A DNA stretch of 7,074 nt from an uncultured Flavobacterium sp. (GTDB taxonomy: Bacteria; Bacteroidota; Bacteroidia; Flavobacteriales; Flavobacteriaceae), in contig NZ_CAMLRU010000141.1 in assembly GCF_946482535.1 (NCBI RefSeq), forward strand, positions 1 through 7,074, in the 5' to 3' direction. Positions 1-5,800 of the stretch are shown piece after piece. Under the pieces are notes generated by a model, which was not told the origin of the DNA, did no database searches, and saw only the letters and a program-made list of their open reading frames with translations. Within the stretch, counting starts at the first letter, position 1; each line of letters begins with the position of its first letter. Both the position numbers and the translations under genes were made by a program.

Positions 1-123
1 ATATTGTTCCACCAATTTCATCAAATCAATATTGTGAAACTGAAGGGTATCTTTGTTCAGCGTAAATTCTTCTTGAGGAAAGTAGAAAGTTTGGTTAATT
101 AAGTCGTAATATTTAGTGTTCAT
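1..123 (-). CDS. speA: Arginine decarboxylase, N-terminal fragment (cut by window edge)
   Basis: The minus-strand frame opens with ATG at 123 and stays open to position 1, giving 41 residues that begin MNTKYYDLINQTFYFPQEEF and end DLMKLVEQY. From memory this start matches the biosynthetic arginine decarboxylases of Flavobacterium, PLP-dependent cytoplasmic enzymes of about 460 residues that convert arginine to agmatine for polyamine synthesis. No catalytic residue is visible because the barrel and PLP lysine would lie outside the window. The gene is downstream of aroB on the same strand but 292 bp away, with its own promoter at 364-395, so it is probably transcribed separately after a leader of about 235 nt. 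The order speA, aroB, proline dehydrogenase is one I associate with Flavobacterium, which supports the call. A related decarboxylase of the same fold cannot be excluded from so short a piece. Confidence 0.7.
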   Translation of the reverse strand, partial: MNTKYYDLINQTFYFPQEEFTLNKDTLQFHNIDLMKLVEQY

Positions 124-178
124 TTAGGATACAGAATTATGGATTAATTTATTTTTTCAAATCAATGTAATCTGTCAT

Positions 179-358
179 TCAAACTCTAATATTAGCGTAA
201 ATAATGGGTAATTTTTCTTGAAATAAAAAAGTGATGGGCGAACACAAAGCCGAAGGGTCATTTTTCAGGCTTAAAAAATGGGAATTAAAAGCTGAGAAAC
301 CGTTGATAATTTCTTGACTGTAAATACCGTAGGTAGTAGTGTTAGCACTTTTTTTCAT
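179..358 (-). CDS. Doubtful 59-residue leader ORF upstream of speA
   Basis: This minus-strand ORF runs from ATG at 358 to TGA at 179-181 and encodes 59 residues beginning MKKSANTTTYGIYSQEIING and ending PIIYANIRV. I do not recognise the product, and it shows no signal peptide, membrane segment or motif. It occupies most of the spacer between aroB and speA and ends 55 bp before the speA start. The -7 box of the predicted promoter ends only 5 bp before its ATG, so its mRNA would be leaderless or nearly so. It may be a small leader peptide, a remnant, or simply chance in an untranslated leader. Chance is the most likely reading at this length. Confidence 0.22.
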   Translation of the reverse strand: MKKSANTTTYGIYSQEIINGFSAFNSHFLSLKNDPSALCSPITFLFQEKLPIIYANIRV

Positions 359-363
359 TAGGG

Positions 364-395
364 CAAATGTAAAAAATTATATTTTCGAAATGCAA
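364..395 (-). promoter_or_regulatory. Bacteroidetes-type promoter for speA
   Basis: On the minus strand TACATTTG (364-371) matches the Bacteroidetes -7 consensus TAnnTTTG exactly. A TTG (393-395) lies 21 bp upstream as the -33 element. Transcription would start near 356-360 and read toward speA, giving a leader of about 235 nt. It lies just past the aroB stop, so speA need not depend on aroB transcription. Confidence 0.6.
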
Positions 396-415
396 CTATT
401 ATGGCGAAAAAAATA

Positions 416-1483
416 TTAGTTTTTATAATCTTCGAAAGATTTTATAATCAATTCATTATCAACTTCTTGATTAATTTTAATTTGACCTATACCGTCAAGT
501 AATGCAAATTGAATTTTGCCATACTCATTTTTTTTATCATGAATCAATAAATCCAGGATAGGCTTGAGGTCATTTTCTTCAAAAACGATGATTTCGAAAA
601 TGGCATGGATTGTTTTTTTTATCTCGATATATTCGGTCTCAGTAAGCAAACCTTTTTGCCAGGAAATGTAGCTTTCCAAAATCATTCCGGCTGCTATGGC
701 TTCTCCGTGTAATAATGTTTTTTTGGTTTCATTTTCCAAAAAATAACTCTCAATGGCATGTCCTAAAGTGTGTCCGAAATTCAGCGCTTTGCGAATACCG
801 TTTTCCGTCGGGTCTTGTAGTACGATTTCGTTTTTAATTTCGATAGAACGGTGGATTAGTGCATCGAAATCGGCAAAATCGGTTTGGCTCAAATCTTTGA
901 ATTGTGCCCAATAAGCCGCGTCAAAAATCAAGCCGTGTTTCAGCATTTCGGCAAGTCCGGAACGCATTTCATTTTGGGGCAAAGTGGCTAAAAATTCAGT
1001 ATCAATTAAAACAATTTTAGGGACGTTAATAACACCAATTTGGTTTTTTAAATTGCCCAAGTCCACGCCGTTTTTTCCACCGATAGATGCATCAACCATA
1101 GCCAATAATGTAGTTGGGATATTGACAAAATCAATTCCTCTTTTGAAAGTAGAGGCTACAAAACCGCCAATATCGGTAATCACACCACCACCAATGTTTA
1201 TCAATAGTGTTTTTCGATCGGCTCCCAAGTCGGTTAGTATGCTCCAAATTTCAACACAAGTATGGATGTTTTTTTCGGCTTCACCCGATTCAATTTCAAT
1301 AATTTCGATCGTTTTATCGGTAGCCAAAAAAGACAAAAAGCGAAGCAAACACAATTCGTTAGTGTGACTGTCTACTAAAATAAACAAATTGGAATAGTTG
1401 CTGTTTTCAATAAAATTATTGAGGGTTTCGTATTCTTTTTCACCGAATAAAACCGGATAACCGTTGGCTTGTATGGTTTGCAT
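416..1483 (-). CDS. aroB: 3-dehydroquinate synthase
   Basis: This 355-residue cytoplasmic enzyme converts DAHP to 3-dehydroquinate, the second step of the shikimate pathway to aromatic amino acids, using NAD and a divalent metal. The N-terminal half holds the NAD-binding GGGVITDIGGF (98-108), then RGIDFVNIPTTLLAMVDAS (115-133) and IGGKNGVDLGNLKNQIG (134-150), the classic family block with substrate and phosphate contacts. The metal ligands are E179 in GLAEMLKHG, H242 in FGHTLGHAIES and H259 in LLHGEAIAAGM. Their spacing (63 and 17 residues) is the same as E184, H247 and H264 of the E. coli enzyme. Length is normal and I see no damage. ATG at 1483 gives the usual N-terminus and follows an A-rich stretch; no Shine-Dalgarno is present, as is common in this phylum. 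It is divergent from the proline dehydrogenase gene across 89 bp. No convincing terminator follows the stop at 416-418. Confidence 0.96.
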   Translation of the reverse strand: MQTIQANGYPVLFGEKEYETLNNFIENSNYSNLFILVDSHTNELCLLRFLSFLATDKTIEIIEIESGEAEKNIHTCVEIWSILTDLGADRKTLLINIGGGVITDIGGFVASTFKRGIDFVNIPTTLLAMVDASIGGKNGVDLGNLKNQIGVINVPKIVLIDTEFLATLPQNEMRSGLAEMLKHGLIFDAAYWAQFKDLSQTDFADFDALIHRSIEIKNEIVLQDPTENGIRKALNFGHTLGHAIESYFLENETKKTLLHGEAIAAGMILESYISWQKGLLTETEYIEIKKTIHAIFEIIVFEENDLKPILDLLIHDKKNEYGKIQFALLDGIGQIKINQEVDNELIIKSFEDYKN

Positions 1484-1503
1484 TTTTTTGTCAAATTGTG
1501 CCC

Positions 1504-1511
1504 CAAAAATA
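1504..1511 (-). promoter_or_regulatory. Probable -7 box of the aroB promoter
   Basis: On the minus strand TATTTTTG fits TAnnTTTG exactly and lies 20 bp before the aroB start, which implies a very short leader. No good -33 TTG is found at the usual distance; a TTAG at 1536-1539 is 24 bp away and is weak. The match is easy to get by chance in AT-rich DNA, so the placement in the short divergent spacer is the main support. Confidence 0.4.
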
Positions 1512-1546
1512 AGGTAAAAATTAATATATAATCGCCTAAGACTATT

Positions 1547-1554
1547 TATATTTG
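1547..1554 (+). promoter_or_regulatory. Probable -7 box of the proline dehydrogenase promoter
   Basis: TATATTTG is an exact match to the Bacteroidetes -7 consensus, 18 bp before the ATG at 1573. Transcription would start near 1558-1561 and give a leader of about 12-15 nt. The -33 position holds only AT-rich sequence (TTAA at 1521-1524, 22 bp away), so this may be a weak or activator-dependent promoter. Confidence 0.5.
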
Positions 1555-1572
1555 TGGCATTAATACATTACC

Positions 1573-2745
1573 ATGGAAAAAATTTTCAACAATACTAAAG
1601 TGGCCTTCGCCCTAAAAACAGATACCGAATTAGACAGAGCTTATTTTTTATTCAAAATGATTGATAGCGAGCCGTTAGTTCGCATAGGAACTGCGGTAAC
1701 CAATTTTGCTTTAAAAGCCCATTTACCGGTTGAAGGATTAATAAGAGCCACTGTTTTTGATCATTTTTGTGGTGGTACAACAGAAGACGATTGTTTGACC
1801 GTTGTGGATAAAATGTACACTAAAGGGGTTTCTTCAGTCTTGGATTATTCTGTGGAAGGTAAAGAAGAAGAAGAGCAATTTGACGCAGCCTTAGAAATGA
1901 CACTCAAAACTATTGAATTTGCTAAAGAAAGAGCCGCTATTCCTTTTGCGGTTTTCAAACCGACAGGTTTTGGTCGTTTTTATTTGTATGAAAAAATAGG
2001 AGAAAAGCAACCGCTAACTCCCGAAGAGCAAAAAGAGTGGAATAAAGTAATTGAGCGATTTGACATAGTATGCAAAGCTGCCTATGAAAAAGATGTTGCT
2101 TTGTTGATTGATGGCGAAGAGAGCTGGATGCAAGACGCCGCAGACGATATTGTAACCGATATGATGCGCAAGTACAACAAAGAAAAAGCCATCGTTTTTA
2201 ATACATTGCAATTGTACCGTTGGGACCGATTGGATTATTTAAAAAAGTTGCATGAGCAAGCGAAGTCGGAAGGCTTTTATATTGGAATGAAATTGGTTCG
2301 AGGCGCTTACATGGAAAAGGAAAATAAACGCGCAGAAGAAAAAGGATATCCTACTCCAATTTGTGAGAGCAAAGAAGCGACCGATTTAAATTATGATGCT
2401 ACCGTGGTTTATATGATGGAACATTTAGACAGAATGGCCATCTTTGCCGGAACACACAATGAATTGAGTTCTTATAAATTAATAGAATTAATGGAAGCCA
2501 AAGGAGTATTGAAAAATGACCCCAGAATTTGGTTCGGACAATTGTATGGTATGAGTGACAATATCAGTTATAATTTGGCAGCTCATGGTTACAATGTTGC
2601 TAAATATCTACCATTCGGCCCGGTTCGTGACGTAATGCCTTATTTAATCAGAAGGGCAGAAGAGAACACTTCAGTAGCCGGACAAACAAGTAGGGAATTA
2701 AACTTGTTAAAAACAGAAAGAGACCGCAGGAAAATAGAGAAATAA
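1573..2745 (+). CDS. Proline dehydrogenase (monofunctional, FAD-dependent)
   Basis: This 390-residue enzyme oxidises L-proline to delta-1-pyrroline-5-carboxylate with FAD and passes electrons to the quinone pool, the first step of proline catabolism. It is the PRODH barrel alone, without the P5C dehydrogenase domain of bifunctional PutA. Conserved blocks in order are FKPTG (128-132, probable active-site K129), LIDGEES (178-184), GMKLVRGAYMEKE (238-250), GTHN (293-296), FGQLYGMSD (321-329) and YLIRRAEEN (357-365). In the last block Y357, R360, R361 and E364 match in spacing the proline-binding Y552, R555, R556 and E559 of E. coli PutA. The long N-terminal part and the KLVRGAY block resemble eukaryotic PRODH, as in other Bacteroidota. 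The protein is likely cytoplasmic or membrane-peripheral; no signal peptide or membrane helix is seen. It is a single-gene unit with a promoter box at 1547 and a terminator at 2753. I leave the symbol blank because putA usually names the bifunctional enzyme. Confidence 0.95.
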   Translation: MEKIFNNTKVAFALKTDTELDRAYFLFKMIDSEPLVRIGTAVTNFALKAHLPVEGLIRATVFDHFCGGTTEDDCLTVVDKMYTKGVSSVLDYSVEGKEEEEQFDAALEMTLKTIEFAKERAAIPFAVFKPTGFGRFYLYEKIGEKQPLTPEEQKEWNKVIERFDIVCKAAYEKDVALLIDGEESWMQDAADDIVTDMMRKYNKEKAIVFNTLQLYRWDRLDYLKKLHEQAKSEGFYIGMKLVRGAYMEKENKRAEEKGYPTPICESKEATDLNYDATVVYMMEHLDRMAIFAGTHNELSSYKLIELMEAKGVLKNDPRIWFGQLYGMSDNISYNLAAHGYNVAKYLPFGPVRDVMPYLIRRAEENTSVAGQTSRELNLLKTERDRRKIEK

Positions 2746-2752
2746 ATAAAAC

Positions 2753-2776
2753 ACCTCATTAAGCATGAGGTTTTTT
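2753..2776 (+). terminator. Intrinsic terminator after proline dehydrogenase
   Basis: The arms ACCTCAT (2753-2759) and ATGAGGT (2765-2771) form a perfect 7-bp stem around the 5-nt loop TAAGC and run into six T residues (2771-2776). It begins 7 bp after the stop codon. It separates the proline dehydrogenase transcript from the giant gene downstream. Confidence 0.88.
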
Positions 2777-2805
2777 CGTTAAAATATTAAAAATCAATAT
2801 ATTTG
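2775..2805 (+). promoter_or_regulatory. Bacteroidetes-type promoter of the giant surface-protein gene
   Basis: TATATTTG (2798-2805) is an exact -7 consensus. TTCG (2775-2778), 19 bp upstream, is a three-of-four match to the -33 element TTTG and overlaps the terminator T-tract. Transcription would start near 2809-2812, leaving a leader of about 50 nt before the ATG at 2861. Confidence 0.58.
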
Positions 2806-2842
2806 GTAGGTATTTACTAGTTGTTGCAAAATAATGCCTACC
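2805..2842 (+). repeat. Inverted repeat across the start of transcription of the giant gene
   Basis: GGTAGGTATT (2805-2814) and AATGCCTACC (2833-2842) are complementary over 10 positions with a single G-T wobble, separated by 18 nt. The first base overlaps the last base of the -7 box and the 3' arm ends 18 nt before the start codon. If transcription begins at 2809 or later the full stem would not exist in RNA, so a DNA operator for a dimeric regulator is as plausible as an mRNA hairpin. No run of T follows, so it is not a terminator. Confidence 0.5.
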
Positions 2843-2860
2843 TCAAAAGCCCTATAAAAA

Positions 2861-5800
2861 ATGAACGTTACTACTTTTTTTAAGAAAATATTGTTTACCG
2901 CGATTGGATTAATTACAATCCATGGATTTTCCCAAAATCTTTTGGTAAACGGAAACTTTCAATCCGGACTCAATGTCGGATACCAAGGAGGGCAGTCGCC
3001 TTACACTTATATCGGACCACCTTATAGTGGAAATTCAGTTCCTGGAGAATGGACTGTAGCCAATAATCCGCAGACGATTAATTCAAATTTCGTGAGTTTG
3101 GGCGACCACACTACCGGAACCGGTAATATGATGATTGTAGACGGTACCACTGTTGGAGGTCAGCAAAGATTTTGGAAAGCCGGCAATAATGGCGGTGGTG
3201 TTTGTGGTTTGACCGTTGGTTTGACCTATACATTTTCTTATTGGATACATTCGGTATATACAACATCAACAGGTACTTTAGCCAATATCGGAGTTCAATT
3301 TAATAATGCGAATAATGTTACTTTAGTATCAGGGTCAGCAACAGCTCCTCCGGCCACAAACGGATGGCAACAAGTTGTTTATTCTTTTGTTCCGACCAAT
3401 GCCTGTGTCAATATTGAAATGTATGATAACAATACTGATTTTACAGGAAATGATTTTGCCATAGATGATATGGCGGTATTTGCTCCCACATCTTGTCCCG
3501 TACCGACAGTTTCTGTGACCCAACAGCCTACTTGTACCATCAATACCGGAACTATAGTTTTTACCAGTCCTTTAAATACAGGACCGTTACCGATTCCTTC
3601 CGATTTATTTATTTCTGAAGTTACCGATGAAAGTTCGGGCGCGTTATCTTATATTGAAATTTTTAATGGAACCGGAGCTCCTAAAAATTTGGCCAATTAC
3701 AAATTAAAAATATACAACAACGGAAATGCAACCCCTTCAAATTTTTGTGATTTTGCCCTATCGGGAACACTCAATAATAATGATGTTTATGTGGTGGCTG
3801 TAGGAAGTGCAACCAATATGGGAGGCGTGGTTCCTGATTTAGTAGTAAGTGCTTGTCCGGGTTATAATACTAATGATAATGTGCGCTTGGCCACGAGCGC
3901 TGATGTAGAATTTGATTTATGGGGAAGAACAGATGGAATTGATTTTACTCCGTTAAATCTAGCTGGTTACACTTACAGAAGATTAGCTGCAGCGCCACAT
4001 CCGACAATGACCTGGAATCCGGCTGATTGGACAGCTTTAGATCCCCAAGATTATACCGATATCGGTACTTATTCATATCAATCAACCAATTATCAATACA
4101 GTATTGATGGTGTAAATTACCAAGCGAGCCCAACATTTACAGGTTTGGCACCGGGAATTTACAATGTTACAATCAGAGATTTGATATCAGGTTGTGTATC
4201 AACACCAATCGCCTTGACAGTTGATCCGATTCCGGTGCCGCCTTCCTCTCCGGCAGTAATTTTCTGTGACGCTGCTAATACCACAGCTACACAAGTCGCA
4301 TTTGATTTTAACAGTATCGGCCAGAATAGTTTTGATTTCACTTACTCAATTGATGGAGGAGCGCCTATCTCAGGAACCATTCCGTTTTCTCCCTCAAGTT
4401 ATTTTGTTACCGGTGTTTCTCAAGGACAAGCAGTAACTTTAACTATTACTTGGAATGGGGTTTGTACGGCCCCTATGACAATGACTTGTTATCCCGATTG
4501 TGTAACTCCGGTTACACCTACATTTACTCAAGTTGCGCCGATATGTGCAGGAGATACTTTATCTCCTTTGCCAACTACTTCTTTAAATGGTGTAACAGGA
4601 ACTTGGTCACCGGCCTTGAATAATACCGCTACAACGACTTATACATTTACCCCTTCAGATTCAGGAGAATGTGGTACCACTACTACAATGACTATAGTAG
4701 TTAATGCACCGGTATTAGCCATTACTAATCCTCCGGCAGCTTGTGCTCCAAATACAGTTAACTTAACTTCAGCTGCTGTTACGGCAGGTAGTATAGGTGG
4801 TGGGACATTAACTTATTGGACAGATGCAGCGGCGACGATTGCATTGGCATCACCAACTGCAGTAGCTACCAGTGGGACCTATTACATCAAAAGTACAGCA
4901 GGCTCTTGTTTTGATATTGAACCGGTTGTAGTGACTATAAATCCCGCTCCGGTTTTAACCATCACCAATCCTGCAGCAGTTTGTTCACCTGCAACAGTAG
5001 ATATTACTTTACCCGCTGTTACGGCAGGAAGTACCGGAGGCGGAACATTAACTTATTGGACTAATGCGGCAGCTACGACAGCTTTAGCTTCACCTAACGC
5101 GGTAACGACAAGCGGAACTTATTATATTAAAAGCACGGTAGGTTCTTGTTTTGATATAGAGCCTGTTGTTGTCACTATTAGCCCTGCACCGGTTTTAACG
5201 ATTACCAATCCTGCGGCGGTTTGTTCGCCGGCTACAGTAAACTTAACTTTACCCGCTGTTACGGCAGGAAGTACCGGAGGCGGAACATTGACGTATTGGA
5301 CCAATGCAGCGGCCACCACAGTATTAGCCACACCAACAGCGGTAACTACCAGTGGAACCTATTATATCAAAAGTACGGTAGGGTCATGTTTTGATATCGA
5401 ACCGGTTATTGTTACCATCAATCCTTCACCCGTTTTGACCATTACTAATCCTGCAGCAGTTTGTTCTCCGGCTACTGTTGATATTACTTTACCTGCGGTT
5501 ACAGCAGGAAGTACCGGTGGCGGAACATTGACTTATTGGACTAATGCATCAGCTACTACAGCTTTAGCTTCACCCAACGCGGTAACGACAAGCGGAACTT
5601 ATTATATTAAGAGCACGGTAGGTTCTTGTTTTGATATAGAGCCTGTTGTTGTCACTATTAGCCCTGCACCGGTTTTAACCATTACCAATCCTGCCGCAGT
5701 TTGTGCTCCGGCAACAGTAAATCTAACCTTACCTGCAGTCACTGCAGGAAGTACAGGTAGCGGAACGCTGACTTACTGGACCAATGCGGCTGCTACAACT

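Noticed and set aside
338..355. AGTG-TTAG-CACT hairpin followed by T residues on the plus strand, as a terminator
   Set aside because: The stem is only 4 bp and no plus-strand gene ends there; it falls at the start of the predicted speA leader.
984..1367. Plus-strand ORF of 127 codons opposite aroB
   Set aside because: It lies wholly within aroB, which has all its family motifs. The translation is Ser/Pro/Ile-rich without recognisable domains.
2014..2211. Minus-strand ORF of 65 codons opposite proline dehydrogenase
   Set aside because: It is antisense to a clearly coding, motif-rich region and has no promoter or domain of its own.
3335..5331. Short minus-strand ORFs (3335-3523, 3945-4136, 4159-4341, 5122-5331) opposite the giant gene
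   Set aside because: All are antisense to one continuous plus-strand frame with signal peptide and domain structure; the last is the complement of the tandem repeats.
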